Assembly (NCBI GenBank): GCA_024281825.1
Contig: JAMWZY010000003.1
Location: 137,026 to 201,025, forward strand
Origin: Nitrosomonas sp.
GTDB taxonomy: Bacteria > Pseudomonadota > Gammaproteobacteria > Burkholderiales > Nitrosomonadaceae
Length of the DNA stretch: 64,000 bases
Direction: 5' to 3'
The notes beneath the pieces are model-generated. The model had not been told where the DNA came from. It was given only the letters and a program-made list of their open reading frames with translations, and searched no databases. Made by a program: the position numbers and the translations under genes. Shown here piece after piece: positions 10,045-19,009 of this stretch (the first letter of the stretch is position 1; every line of letters starts with the position of its first letter).

Positions 10045-11286
10045 TCATATCCATGTTTTTATTGATGCTTCTATTTGATCGATACGCGCAGCGCGAATCT
10101 CATGTTGTATTGTATCAGGCAGTTTTTTTGAATCGGGATTCGTTTCACGTATCGCAACTGCAATGGCACCGGCATCCACAAGCTTTGCTGCTACTAATGC
10201 TCGCTGTAAGCGTAGCAGTTGTGGATACGGTTTCTCTGCATATCCTGGACGTCCATAAAAATCACACGCACACGCTTGTAAAAATTCTTCAAATCGTTGT
10301 GGTTTCCGATAAGCATCGGTTGTCTGCAGCATATCAGCCATAGTCGCAGGCCTCAGCTCACCCGCGCGATGAACATCGCCGTGATAACGCGCAACCAGTA
10401 ACGCCAAATCCCGGCAACTTTTCGGCACACGTATTCGGTTACACAGCTTCTCAGTTAAACCAATACTACGCGTTTCGTGACCGATATGCCGCGGCCATAA
10501 TTCTCGCGGTGTTGTAGCTTTACCGAGATCATGCATCAATGCTGCAAAACGCACGGTCAATGAGTAATTTTTTTTTGCAGCATAATCAATCACCAACATA
10601 ACATGAATACCTGTATCTATCTCAGGATGAGCATGCTCGGGCTGTGGAACACCAAATAACGCATCCACCTCGGGTAAAATACATGCCAATGCGCCACAAT
10701 CACGCAAAGTTAAAAACATCTTGGATGGAACATCGGTCATCAAGCCCCTCGCCAATTCTTGCCAAACACGTTCAGCGACCAGTGCATTGACCTCACCGTT
10801 TTGCACCATATCCTTCATGAGTAACAACGTTTCAGGGATTACTTGGAAATTAAACCGTGCAGCAAATCGAGCGACGCGCAAGATCCTAACCGGATCTTCA
10901 GAAAATGCTCGACTAACATGCCGTAAGATACCTGCTTTTAAATCCGATACACCATGAAATGGATCGATAATTTGACCAGCCTCATCTTTAGCAATAGCAT
11001 TGATCGTTAAATCCCGTCGGGCCAAATCTTCTTCTAGGGTAACTTGAGGAGAAGTTAAAACTTCAAACCCTCTATATCCTCGAGATGTTTTTCGTTCTGT
11101 GCGTGCAAGCGCATACTCTTCATGAGTTTCAGGGTGCAGAAAAACCGGAAAATCCTTACCAACTGGACGATAACCTAAGCGCACTAAACTCTCGGGTGTT
11201 GCGCCTACCACGACATAGTCTCGATCTTTCACCGGCAGCCCCAGCAATTCATCGCGAACAGAACCGCCTACCCGATAGATTCTCAA
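10045..11286 (-). CDS. cca: CCA-adding tRNA nucleotidyltransferase with HD domain
   Basis: Adds or repairs the 3' CCA of tRNAs. The 413-residue length matches the multifunctional proteobacterial enzyme (about 412). Motifs seen: YRVGGSVRDELLG at the start, the metal-binding DRD pair in VKDRDYVVVG, RRDLTINAIA, the basic FSEDPVRILRVARFAARF block, and an HD phosphohydrolase domain with FAALMHDLGKATTP. The catalytic residues look intact. It stands alone on the minus strand. Confidence 0.97.
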   Translation of the reverse strand: MRIYRVGGSVRDELLGLPVKDRDYVVVGATPESLVRLGYRPVGKDFPVFLHPETHEEYALARTERKTSRGYRGFEVLTSPQVTLEEDLARRDLTINAIAKDEAGQIIDPFHGVSDLKAGILRHVSRAFSEDPVRILRVARFAARFNFQVIPETLLLMKDMVQNGEVNALVAERVWQELARGLMTDVPSKMFLTLRDCGALACILPEVDALFGVPQPEHAHPEIDTGIHVMLVIDYAAKKNYSLTVRFAALMHDLGKATTPRELWPRHIGHETRSIGLTEKLCNRIRVPKSCRDLALLVARYHGDVHRAGELRPATMADMLQTTDAYRKPQRFEEFLQACACDFYGRPGYAEKPYPQLLRLQRALVAAKLVDAGAIAVAIRETNPDSKKLPDTIQHEIRAARIDQIEASIKTWI

Positions 11287-11347
11287 AAGCTATTCAACCA
11301 AAGGCAATAAATTTACAATAGAAGCTGTTTGAAAATCGCTAATTACG

Positions 11348-11818
11348 TTATTGCTTATTTTCAAAATTTTTATACCATAAATCGTAAATCTCGACAGGCC
11401 ATAGCGATTTAATCCAAACAATGACATCATCAATTTGTTGTTCTGTCAGCTTACCTTCCCATGCCGGCATAGATCCAATTTCTGGAGGTGTGCCTTTTAA
11501 AATCGTCTTCTTTAAAACATCGGTAGAATGATGCCATGCGTGTGCGGTTCCATCCAACGGGGGCGGGGGATATTTGCCATCTGAATTAGGTTTGCGCCAA
11601 TCCGGTGTACCCACACCGTTTGGTCCATGACAACCCATGCAATTAGCCACATATACTTTTTCACCACGCATGATTTGTTCGGAATTAAAATTTTGCTTGA
11701 TCATTGTAGTGGAATGATTACCACTAATACCTGGTAGAGAACTGAAGGTCGTTGCTTCCTTACAGCCCAGCAATGACGTCATTATAAGCGCGAATATCCC
11801 CAAATAATATCTAAACAT
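11348..11818 (-). CDS. Cytochrome c lipoprotein (single heme)
   Basis: A 156-residue exported monoheme cytochrome. The lipobox LLGC lies at residues 16-19, and the heme site CMGCH with GPNGVGTP sits about one third in. A likely Met ligand is in IGSMPAWEGKLT. Class I cytochrome fold, membrane-tethered by its lipid on the periplasmic side. Its start lies 9 bp downstream of the DUF411 gene stop, so the two are very likely co-transcribed, which suggests a shared copper or redox role. The electron-transfer partner is unknown. Confidence 0.88.
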   Translation of the reverse strand: MFRYYLGIFALIMTSLLGCKEATTFSSLPGISGNHSTTMIKQNFNSEQIMRGEKVYVANCMGCHGPNGVGTPDWRKPNSDGKYPPPPLDGTAHAWHHSTDVLKKTILKGTPPEIGSMPAWEGKLTEQQIDDVIVWIKSLWPVEIYDLWYKNFENKQ

Positions 11819-11827
11819 GCAGTCAAA

Positions 11828-12370
11828 TTACGGTTTCAGTCGCATTATGGAACTGTTCTTTTCAACCTCGGCCGCTACAGGCTGAGTTTTTCCAGCTTGT
11901 TTTGCATACGGGTCATAGCGATTATAGATAGTAGTATCCTTACGCGATTGATCGTGCTCTTTAATTAACAATACATTATATGGATCAACACGAGAACCCT
12001 CCATACCAGGCGTCCCATGCGGCATATCTGGTACAGACAGACCAACTGCTTTAGGTTTTTCTTGCAACAAGCGCATGATGTCCGCTGCCGGTACATGCCC
12101 CTCAATGGCATAGCCATTAACCAATGCGGTATGACAAGAGCCCAATGTTTCAGAAATACCTGATTTCTTGCGAATGTCTTTATTACCAATATCGTGTGTA
12201 TTAACAGTAAATCCATTCTCACGCATGTGATCGACCCATTTGCTACAACAACCACAGGTGGGGCTTTTATACACCTCTACGGTAGCGGTCGCGATCGCTT
12301 GCGAAGCCATACCCAATAAACCGATTGCGAATATTGATCGAGTATACCGAGAAAAGTCTTTTATCTTCAT
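11828..12370 (-). CDS. Exported DUF411 metal-binding protein
   Basis: A 180-residue protein with a signal peptide (SIFAIGLLGMASQAIATA) followed by a DUF411 domain: VEVYKSPTCGCCSKWVDHM, then LGSCHTALVNGYAIEGHVPA and a loop rich in Met and His. DUF411 proteins are periplasmic and are often found in copper resistance loci, where the CGCC and SCH cysteines are thought to bind metal. A C-terminal tail with YDPYAKQAGK is of unknown role. It heads a two-gene unit with the cytochrome lipoprotein. Copper binding is inferred from the family, not shown here. Confidence 0.88.
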   Translation of the reverse strand: MKIKDFSRYTRSIFAIGLLGMASQAIATATVEVYKSPTCGCCSKWVDHMRENGFTVNTHDIGNKDIRKKSGISETLGSCHTALVNGYAIEGHVPAADIMRLLQEKPKAVGLSVPDMPHGTPGMEGSRVDPYNVLLIKEHDQSRKDTTIYNRYDPYAKQAGKTQPVAAEVEKNSSIMRLKP

Positions 12371-12672
12371 TTGCTCTCCAAAATTATTGATGTCCCATAA
12401 AAAACCAAGTCAGCCTTCTGCCACTACCCTGCCTACATACAAACCAATCGCGCTTCGTTTAAAAGTACCTGAACGCTTGCTGGTATAATTAGCTATTCAC
12501 TTGGTTGGGATCTTATATTTTCTAACAATTTACGAATAACTTGTCATTCAAACATCTGTCACTCATTAGAATTAGGTCATGCTAAATTGTTCCACACGAT
12601 TTGTCTAATATTGTGTAACGCATCCCTCAAGCTGCAACGTTGATAGCAATATATCCTTACGTAATAATATCC
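12371..12672. other. Divergent intergenic region between the DUF411 gene and ttcA
   Basis: About 300 bp that must hold back-to-back promoters for the minus-strand DUF411/cytochrome pair and the plus-strand ttcA gene. No operator-like palindrome or RNA element was recognised. Confidence 0.4.
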
Positions 12673-13587
12673 ATGCAAAACAAACAGCAATATAACGCCA
12701 ATAAACTTCAAAAACGCTTGCGTCGACAGGTGGGTACAGCCATTGCCGACTTCAATATGATTGAGAAAAATGACAAAGTTATGGTATGCCTATCGGGCGG
12801 TAAAGACAGCTACGCCTTATTAGATATTTTACGCAACTTACAGGCGCATTCACCGGTGCCATTTGAATTGGTCGCCGTTAATCTGGATCAGAAACAACCG
12901 GGGTTTCCCGAACAGGTATTACCCAACTACTTAACGGACATCGGCATACCCTTTCACATCGTCGAGCAGGATACTTACAGCGTTGTCAAAAGGGTTATTG
13001 CTGAAGGCAAAACAACCTGCAGTCTTTGTTCGCGATTACGTCGTGGTGTGTTGTATCGTGTAGCGATCGAATTGGGCGCAACTAAAATCGCACTGGGCCA
13101 TCATCGCGATGATATCCTGCAAACATTATTCTTAAACATGTTTTATGGTGGCAAATTAAAAGCCATGCCACCCAAACTCGTCAGTGATGATGGAAAACAT
13201 ATCGTCATTCGGCCATTAGCTTACTGCAAGGAAAAAGATTTAGCTGCTTATGCTGAAATTGCGGATTTTCCTATCATTCCTTGCAATTTATGCGGATCAC
13301 AACCTAATTTACAACGTCAAGTCATTAAGGAAATGTTGCAGCGGTGGGATAAAAAATTTCCTGGGCGATTGGAAACCATGTTCCGCGCCCTCCAAAACAT
13401 TCAGCTTTCCCATTTGGCTGATGCCTCTCGTTATGATTTTATTAACTTAAAAGCACATGGCAAACCACAGACGGATGGGGATATCGCATTTGATGAAGAA
13501 TCATTTGAACCGAATATCGAGGAATTGCTGGTTTTATCCGAATCGGAAGAGGAAATAGAAAACAATTTAGTCATTTCTGGAAAATGA
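12673..13587 (+). CDS. ttcA: tRNA 2-thiocytidine(32) synthetase
   Basis: ATP-dependent sulfur transfer to cytidine 32 of certain tRNAs, using an iron-sulfur cluster. The PP-loop is [16 protein letters not shown]. The first cysteine pair is in [15 protein letters not shown], and a second set is in [24 protein letters not shown] is the conserved block between them. I chose ATG at 12673 (MQNKQQYNA), which agrees with the family; an upstream TTG at 12640 would add 11 residues. The C-terminus carries a short acidic extension. The last 21 bp overlap the convergent DUF2784 gene. Confidence 0.95.
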   Translation: MQNKQQYNANKLQKRLRRQVGTAIADFNMIEKNDKVMVCLSGGKDSYALLDILRNLQAHSPVPFELVAVNLDQKQPGFPEQVLPNYLTDIGIPFHIVEQDTYSVVKRVIAEGKTTCSLCSRLRRGVLYRVAIELGATKIALGHHRDDILQTLFLNMFYGGKLKAMPPKLVSDDGKHIVIRPLAYCKEKDLAAYAEIADFPIIPCNLCGSQPNLQRQVIKEMLQRWDKKFPGRLETMFRALQNIQLSHLADASRYDFINLKAHGKPQTDGDIAFDEESFEPNIEELLVLSESEEEIENNLVISGK

Positions 13588-13959
13588 CGTGTGACCTCCA
13601 TTCGAATGGATGGGTACCCATTTGAGCGTCATCACAACTAATCCAGCAAACACAACATAGATAACTGTCAATATGCTCTCAGACACATCATAAAACATGA
13701 TTCGATGCAACCATTGCTGAATAAAACTGTTTTTCGTGTCAACCTGGCGTAAAGCGTTTTCCCATGACGTCAATGGACACACAACACCCAAAAAAGACTC
13801 AATCACTACCCATACAATTGCCGCAAGATGTAGGTAGCGAAACCAAGCTGACCTGACAAAAACCCACTTAAACCACACACCCAACCAAATAAGCGGCAAG
13901 CCTCCAACGACAAATAAAACATAGAAGAAATGAACAACAAGTACTAGATCAGCTAACAC
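13567..13959 (-). CDS. DUF2784 family membrane protein
   Basis: A 130-residue integral membrane protein with about four hydrophobic segments, beginning [20 protein letters not shown]. The pattern [32 protein letters not shown] and WLHRIMFYD is typical of DUF2784. The family's function is unknown. It overlaps the 3' end of ttcA on the other strand by 21 bp. Confidence 0.85.
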   Translation of the reverse strand: MLADLVLVVHFFYVLFVVGGLPLIWLGVWFKWVFVRSAWFRYLHLAAIVWVVIESFLGVVCPLTSWENALRQVDTKNSFIQQWLHRIMFYDVSESILTVIYVVFAGLVVMTLKWVPIHSNGGHTSFSRND

Positions 13960-14037
13960 TCAGCTTCCACGTCAGTCTTATAAAAATTTAAAAGATCAAC
14001 TCAAATCACGCTCCGATTCACTATTGACCTAAAATCA

Positions 14038-14403
14038 TCAATAATCTCCGGTAGCCCGAATTTGCATATCATTTTTGATAGACTTTATACCACTGATCCT
14101 GCGTGCAACTTCGATAGCCTTATCCATATCATCTCGTGAATTGACATAACCGCTTAATTCAACGATTCCTTTTTGAGTTCTGACATTGATATCAAAAGGC
14201 CTCAAAGACGGCTCATCCAGAATAGCCTCATAAACCTTAGTCGTAAGACTCACATCATGATATTTCTCTTCCATACCGACTGGACTTGATGTAGATATGC
14301 AACCGGAAAGAAGAACCAACAGTACCAGCAAGGGAAGAACGATAAAACGACCAGGCCGTATCACGATAAGATCTCCAGACAGAGTAGTGGAATATTTCAT
14401 CAC
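14038..14403 (-). CDS. BON-domain lipoprotein
   Basis: A 121-residue lipoprotein with a hydrophobic signal and lipobox (VLLSGC), followed by one BON domain (LTTKVYEAILDEPSLRPFDI, then VELSGYVNSRDDMDKAIEVA). BON proteins such as OsmY and DolP bind membrane lipids at the outer membrane or in the periplasm and often respond to envelope stress. A single domain, not two, makes it a short member. It has its own likely promoter in the 220 bp upstream. Confidence 0.85.
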   Translation of the reverse strand: MMKYSTTLSGDLIVIRPGRFIVLPLLVLLVLLSGCISTSSPVGMEEKYHDVSLTTKVYEAILDEPSLRPFDINVRTQKGIVELSGYVNSRDDMDKAIEVARRISGIKSIKNDMQIRATGDY

Positions 14404-14625
14404 TTCTTAGTTTTGTATTATGGCTACTTTCAATCCATTTCCCATCTTAAATACCTTTGCTTTACTCAAAAACCCAGTAAATCAGAATACAGTATTGTCA
14501 AAACCAAACAATTCGTCGTATGCCGATAACCAAAACATTCCATTCCTTCATGAAATATACATGATAATGCTAAGTAGCGAAAATGATTTGACTTATAAAC
14601 TCAGTGGAACCAAAATTTCTATTGA

Positions 14626-15201
14626 TTAAGATTGTCGATTACCTGATTGTTCCTTTAACAAGGGTACAATCTGGCTTTCCAGTTTTTTCAAATTGATTCG
14701 ACCTAAATAACTATCCACTATTTCTCCTGCACGATTCAGGACTATTGTGTAAGGTAGCGCTGACCGCTGATTACCCGTCGCTTCCAGCAATGACCAAGTA
14801 CCCATACCTCCAACCAGCACGGGATAATTGATACCAAATTCCTCGCTGAACATTTTGACTTTGTCTAATTGATCAATGGCAATTCCTACAATCACCAAAC
14901 CTTGCTCACCAAATTTTTTCTGAGCTTCGATAAACTCTGGAATTTCTTCACGACATGGCGTACACCAAGTCGCCCAAAAATTCACCACGATAACCTTACC
15001 TTGCCATTGAGAAACACTTTGCTCCACCTCTTGTATATCGGGTAAAGTCGTTGAAAAAAGCGCTTTCGCGCCTTGTTTACTTTGTTCACCTGAAAGTGAT
15101 TGCGATCCACCGCCCATGAGTTGGCTACGCAACATAAAACCGGTAGTAATCGCCAATGCCGCCAAAAGTGCATAAATAAGAAATTGTTTCAGTTTAGCCA
15201 T
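14626..15201 (-). CDS. TlpA/ResA-like membrane-anchored thioredoxin
   Basis: About 191 residues: an N-terminal anchor helix (FLIYALLAALAITTGFML), then a periplasmic thioredoxin fold with the active site FWATWCTPCREEIPEF, a central GIAIDQLDKVKMFSEEFG insert and the cis-Pro region SALPYTIVLNR. The start at 15201 has AAGGAAG six bases upstream, deciding it over the longer frame to 15246. TlpA-type proteins reduce apocytochrome c or copper-site cysteines and receive electrons from DsbD/CcdA. dsbD lies immediately upstream on the same strand, which fits that supply route. Confidence 0.9.
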   Translation of the reverse strand: MAKLKQFLIYALLAALAITTGFMLRSQLMGGGSQSLSGEQSKQGAKALFSTTLPDIQEVEQSVSQWQGKVIVVNFWATWCTPCREEIPEFIEAQKKFGEQGLVIVGIAIDQLDKVKMFSEEFGINYPVLVGGMGTWSLLEATGNQRSALPYTIVLNRAGEIVDSYLGRINLKKLESQIVPLLKEQSGNRQS

Positions 15202-15285
15202 GCTAACTTCCTTTATTTTATTATTGTTTGAGTTGACTGCAGTCAATGAAATGGCTTTCTGCTATTTTAAGATTGAAAAGCGTAA

Positions 15286-17256
15286 TTAAATGAGAATAGC
15301 GTTAAGCACCGCAAGAAAATCATTTTTATTCAAGAAGCCGATAACCCTGACATCTGGTATATCGTTACCTTGACGATCAATAAATAAAATACCAGGGGGA
15401 CCGAATAAATTGAATCGCTTCAGTAAGGCCATATCATCAGCATTACCCTCTGTTACGTCAATAGTAAGCAACATCACATCTTCCAAACGTGCTTGTACTT
15501 GCGCATCAGAAAGCGTGAAGCGCTCCATTTCTTTACACGAAACACACCAATCTGCATAAAACTTAACCATCAAATATTGATTATTTGATTGCCGAACAAT
15601 TTCATCCAATTCTGCCACAGTTTTGACGCGCTGGAAGGGCAGCGATGCATAACTGGTCATTCCTGCATTATCTGTTTTCAAACTATTGACCGAAATCGAT
15701 CCAGCAATCCCAATTTTGGATAATGGCTGCAATACATCGCGACTACCCGATAAAACACCAATCAATAATGCAATGCCAACAAGCAAGGCAATGACGCCAA
15801 CTCCTTTGAGAAAACGACGTAACCCAGAAGCCCTATCTGGCAATGGATCGATAGCCTGCAAATAAATCGCTGAAATAATCAATAACGCAGCCCATAACAG
15901 CATATGCACAACTTCATTGATCACCGGAGAAATGAGCCAAATAGCGACGCTCAATAATAGTACGCCAAAGAACTGCTTGATTGATTCCATCCAAGCGCCG
16001 GCCTTCGGTAGCAAAGCTCCGGCTGAAGCTCCCAATAACAATAAAGGCACTCCCATACCTAACGCCATCACGAATAAAGCCGAGCCACCCAAAACAACAT
16101 CGCGTGTTTGACTGATATACAATAAAGCACCCGCCAAAGGTGCGGCCACACATGGCCCCACTATCAAGGCCGACAAGGCCCCCATACCAAAAACACCCGT
16201 TAGATGACCGCCTTTGATATGACCCGCTTCTTCCGATAATTTCGTTTGTAACGCATTGGGTAATTGCAATTCATAAAATCCAAACATGGAAAAAGACAAC
16301 AACACGAAAATTAACGCAAATGTTCCTAATACCCAGGCATTTTGTAATGCAACTGATAACATAGTCCCTGATAGTCCGGCCGCAATCCCAGCAATTGCAT
16401 ACATAATTGCCATACCCAGAACATAGGCCAAAGCGAGAATAAAACCATGCGTTTTAGTAATGCTTTCACCACGATTTGCAATAATCCCAGACAAAATTGG
16501 AAACATCGGAAAAACGCACGGTGTAAATGCCAATAACAAACCAATACCAAAAAACCCCGTCAGAATCAGCCAAAAATCGCCGGTTTTGAACATCTGGTCA
16601 ATCTTGTAGGCCTCGGTTTCAATGGCCGGCCCGGCAGACATACCCGATGCAGGCATTTGAAATAATATAGCGCTATCATCGACTTGCGCTGCTGTCGCAG
16701 GTTTGCTCATCGCCTCAGCCACCGCACCAATCGCTGCTTTGATAGCAGGCAAAGTTAAATCCATTGTTTTATGAATGGGTGCATAACAAACCCCCACTGG
16801 TTCGTTGCATCCCTGATAACTCGTAGCGAGCGTTAAAGGTTGTTCACTGATGCTATCTTCACGCCTTAAAGTAATAACTGCTTGAATAGGCTCATAATAA
16901 ACCTCTGTTGCTCCAAAAGTCTGATCATCTTTCATCACTCCGGGCGGCAATGCAACCTTCTCGATAGTGGTACCCGTATCTTTCGGTTCAAAAATGATTT
17001 TGTCGCGATAAAGATAATAGTCTTTGGCGGGCGCCAAATTAGCCACGAGAGTTTGGCCATCACGAACTTCAATTGAGATTTTAAACGCTTCGTCGGGTGG
17101 CAATAATTCCTGAGAATTGCTTTGCCCGAGTTTAATACCAAGCTGTTGTAATTTCGAAAACAAACTTGAAGAACTGCTTTCCTGCGCATAAGTAGTTACA
17201 CTCGTTAACAACAGTGCAGAAAATAATAACGTCGAGGTGATTATTCGTTTTAACAT
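15286..17256 (-). CDS. dsbD: Thiol:disulfide interchange protein DsbD
   Basis: Carries electrons from cytoplasmic thioredoxin to periplasmic thiol proteins. The 656 residues hold all three modules: a signal peptide and N-terminal alpha domain with the cysteine pair CNEPVGVC; an eight-helix membrane domain with FTPCVFPMFPILSG and IVGPCVAAPLAGAL, the two membrane cysteines; and a C-terminal thioredoxin domain with FYADWCVSCKEMERF. The length is slightly above the E. coli enzyme. It lies 6 bp after cutA and before the TlpA-like gene, giving a thiol-redox/metal-tolerance unit that probably serves cytochrome c maturation. Confidence 0.96.
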   Translation of the reverse strand: MLKRIITSTLLFSALLLTSVTTYAQESSSSSLFSKLQQLGIKLGQSNSQELLPPDEAFKISIEVRDGQTLVANLAPAKDYYLYRDKIIFEPKDTGTTIEKVALPPGVMKDDQTFGATEVYYEPIQAVITLRREDSISEQPLTLATSYQGCNEPVGVCYAPIHKTMDLTLPAIKAAIGAVAEAMSKPATAAQVDDSAILFQMPASGMSAGPAIETEAYKIDQMFKTGDFWLILTGFFGIGLLLAFTPCVFPMFPILSGIIANRGESITKTHGFILALAYVLGMAIMYAIAGIAAGLSGTMLSVALQNAWVLGTFALIFVLLSFSMFGFYELQLPNALQTKLSEEAGHIKGGHLTGVFGMGALSALIVGPCVAAPLAGALLYISQTRDVVLGGSALFVMALGMGVPLLLLGASAGALLPKAGAWMESIKQFFGVLLLSVAIWLISPVINEVVHMLLWAALLIISAIYLQAIDPLPDRASGLRRFLKGVGVIALLVGIALLIGVLSGSRDVLQPLSKIGIAGSISVNSLKTDNAGMTSYASLPFQRVKTVAELDEIVRQSNNQYLMVKFYADWCVSCKEMERFTLSDAQVQARLEDVMLLTIDVTEGNADDMALLKRFNLFGPPGILFIDRQGNDIPDVRVIGFLNKNDFLAVLNAILI

Positions 17257-17262
17257 GAGTTT

Positions 17263-17604
17263 TTAGTGTTTTTCAGATAGCATTGTTTCATCATTGATCC
17301 ATTGCAAATAGTCAGCTAAGCCACCTACTATAGGAACCATGATTATTTCTGGAAGTTCATAAGGATGCATGATCTTGATCAATTGTTCAACCTGGTCATA
17401 GTGTTGTCGTCGGGTTTTGATCAAAACAGGAAATTCCTCCGCCGATGTAATTTTTTCTTGCCAGCGATAGACCGAATGACGAGCATTGGAAATATTCACG
17501 CATGCAGCCAAATGTTGTTTGATCAAACCTTCAGCCAATGCCGTTGCACTTTCCTTGTCAGGATAATTGGTAATGATTAGTACAAATTCCGTCACTATAA
17601 GCAA
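17263..17604 (-). CDS. cutA: CutA1 divalent-ion tolerance protein
   Basis: About 110 residues of the trimeric, ferredoxin-like CutA1 family: FVLIITNYPDKESATALAEG, AACVNISNARHSVYRWQ, VLIKTRRQHYDQVE and MHPYELPEIIMVPI are all family blocks. Linked to copper tolerance in E. coli, where it precedes dsbD, as here. The start is TTG at 17604 or GTG at 17595; neither has a strong ribosome binding site. Confidence 0.95.
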   Translation of the reverse strand: MLIVTEFVLIITNYPDKESATALAEGLIKQHLAACVNISNARHSVYRWQEKITSAEEFPVLIKTRRQHYDQVEQLIKIMHPYELPEIIMVPIVGGLADYLQWINDETMLSEKH

Positions 17605-17760
17605 TCAAACTTCAAATCAGTTATTTTACGCTTAAAGTGATTGCACAACAAAAATCATGATGATCACTTTGGAATGGCTAAGCTGTGCATTTCTGACTAA
17701 CGGATTTATACTTTAACAACCCGTTAACTGAATTACTTTTTTGTAGGGAGTTTTGGCTTT

Positions 17761-17952
17761 ATGAATCGATTTTTTAATTTAATCATTATTCTTTCATTGA
17801 TTGCCCCCGTTGCGATCTTCTCGGCTTACATCATCATGGACGAGGGCGATCAATTTACTTCCGAACACTATATGGTTACAGCGTTGAGTACCGTCCCATT
17901 TATTTTTGCGATATTGGTTAAATTTCTGATGTCCGGCGTAGATAAGAAATAG
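17761..17952 (+). CDS. Small two-helix membrane protein
   Basis: A 63-residue protein with two hydrophobic segments (FNLIIILSLIAPVAIFSAYI and TVPFIFAILVKFLM) separated by an acidic loop, and a positively charged C-terminal tail. GGGAG lies about 11 bases before the ATG, which supports real translation. I do not recognise a family. It is transcribed away from cutA and faces the RTX gene, with a hairpin between them. Confidence 0.6.
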   Translation: MNRFFNLIIILSLIAPVAIFSAYIIMDEGDQFTSEHYMVTALSTVPFIFAILVKFLMSGVDKK

Positions 17953-18007
17953 TCAATAAATCGCCTCGCTAAAAAGAAACCACCACAAAGGCAAAGAAGG
18001 AAGTAGC

Positions 18008-18039
18008 GCGGCAATTACTCAGCTAAAAGTAACTGCCGC
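18008..18039. terminator. Stem-loop between convergent genes
   Basis: GCGGCAATTACT (18008-18019) pairs with AGTAACTGCCGC (18028-18039), 11 of 12 positions. It lies between the ends of the small membrane protein gene and the RTX gene. There is no clean T-run on either side, so it may be a weak bidirectional terminator. Confidence 0.4.
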
Positions 18040-18097
18040 TCCAAGGAGTATTAGAAAAACCTAAACTAATAAAAAATTAATCAGTGTAAGTAAAACG

Positions 18098-18700
18098 CTA
18101 AATATCAAAAACAATCATTTCAGCAGTCAAATCCGCCAACTTCACACCCACCAGCTCGATCGAAGCATTAGGGCCAAAATCAAAGCGAGTGCCACCTCTT
18201 GAATCGTTTGTAATATCGCTGATCCGAGTGATGTGAGGAACTAATTCAGACAATTGCGTAATGCCGGCAATATCAAAAAACAATCGATCTTGTCCGAGCG
18301 TAAAATCATCCACTTCATAGTGTCCTAGCGCATAAAAACCAAACGTGTCATTACCATCGCCACCACTTAATCGATCGTATCCATGACCCGCTCGTAGAAT
18401 ATCGTCACCAGCACCACCGAATAGTTTTTCTGTGCCCTCTCCTCCATCCAGATCATCATTGCCATCACCGCCTTTTAAGATGCCATTACCCAAACCTTCT
18501 CTCAGTACATCATTACCGCTGCCTCCCACCAACTCGTCATGACCAGAACCACCCTCCAAAATATTATCAAACTCATCACCTGTGATGAGTAGATCATTTG
18601 CTGTGAAACCGGCAGACCCAATTCCCTCAAAAGGTAGTCCCTCTATAAACTTGATAGCTCCTGAACCTAAATTTGGTCGCTGCACTTGAGTAATCGCCAT
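18098..18700 (-). CDS. RTX calcium-binding repeat protein
   Basis: A 200-residue protein built around a run of GGxGxDxL nonapeptides (EGGSGHDELVGGSGNDVL, KGGDGNDDLDGGEGTEKL, GGDGNDTFGFYALG), which bind Ca2+ and fold outside the cell. No N-terminal signal peptide is present, and the C-terminus ends in the hydrophobic string MIVFDI, both as expected for a type I secretion substrate. GAGGAGA lies about 10 bases before the ATG. There is no enzyme domain, so the role could be structural or adhesive. No type I transporter gene lies in the window. Confidence 0.85.
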   Translation of the reverse strand: MAITQVQRPNLGSGAIKFIEGLPFEGIGSAGFTANDLLITGDEFDNILEGGSGHDELVGGSGNDVLREGLGNGILKGGDGNDDLDGGEGTEKLFGGAGDDILRAGHGYDRLSGGDGNDTFGFYALGHYEVDDFTLGQDRLFFDIAGITQLSELVPHITRISDITNDSRGGTRFDFGPNASIELVGVKLADLTAEMIVFDI

Positions 18701-18911
18701 AATAATTTCTCCTCTAAAATCTCGGTTGCAGCCAAATTATTTCCCCACAAACAGAAGTACTAAACTGCGCTAACTCAGTTAATAAAAGTGATTAATATTG
18801 AATTGCTGCGCCTAGCTTCAATGGTACTGATCAACAACCGAACGATATAATTAATCGATAAAATGCTTCGCGTGTTTTTATTTCTTGAGTTTCTTCTCAT
18901 CAAATAATAAC

Positions 18912-18927
18912 AATAATGAGAATTATT
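18912..18927. promoter_or_regulatory. Possible Fur-like operator
   Basis: AATAATGAGAATTATT is a perfect 6-bp inverted repeat with a 4-bp centre and resembles part of the Fur consensus. It lies between the divergent RTX and LicD-fusion genes, about 83 bp before the latter's ATG. The surrounding sequence is AT-rich, so a chance match is possible. Confidence 0.3.
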
Positions 18928-19009
18928 CCTATTATAGCGAATATTGATTAAAATACAATGTACATTAATCATACAAAACACAACCTATTGCAATTTAAAA
19001 TTTAGCGCT

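Noticed and set aside
14420..14629. A 69-codon plus-strand frame in the gap before the TlpA-like gene
   Set aside because: No ribosome binding site, no family resemblance, low-complexity polar composition, and it runs into the 3' end of the TlpA-like gene.
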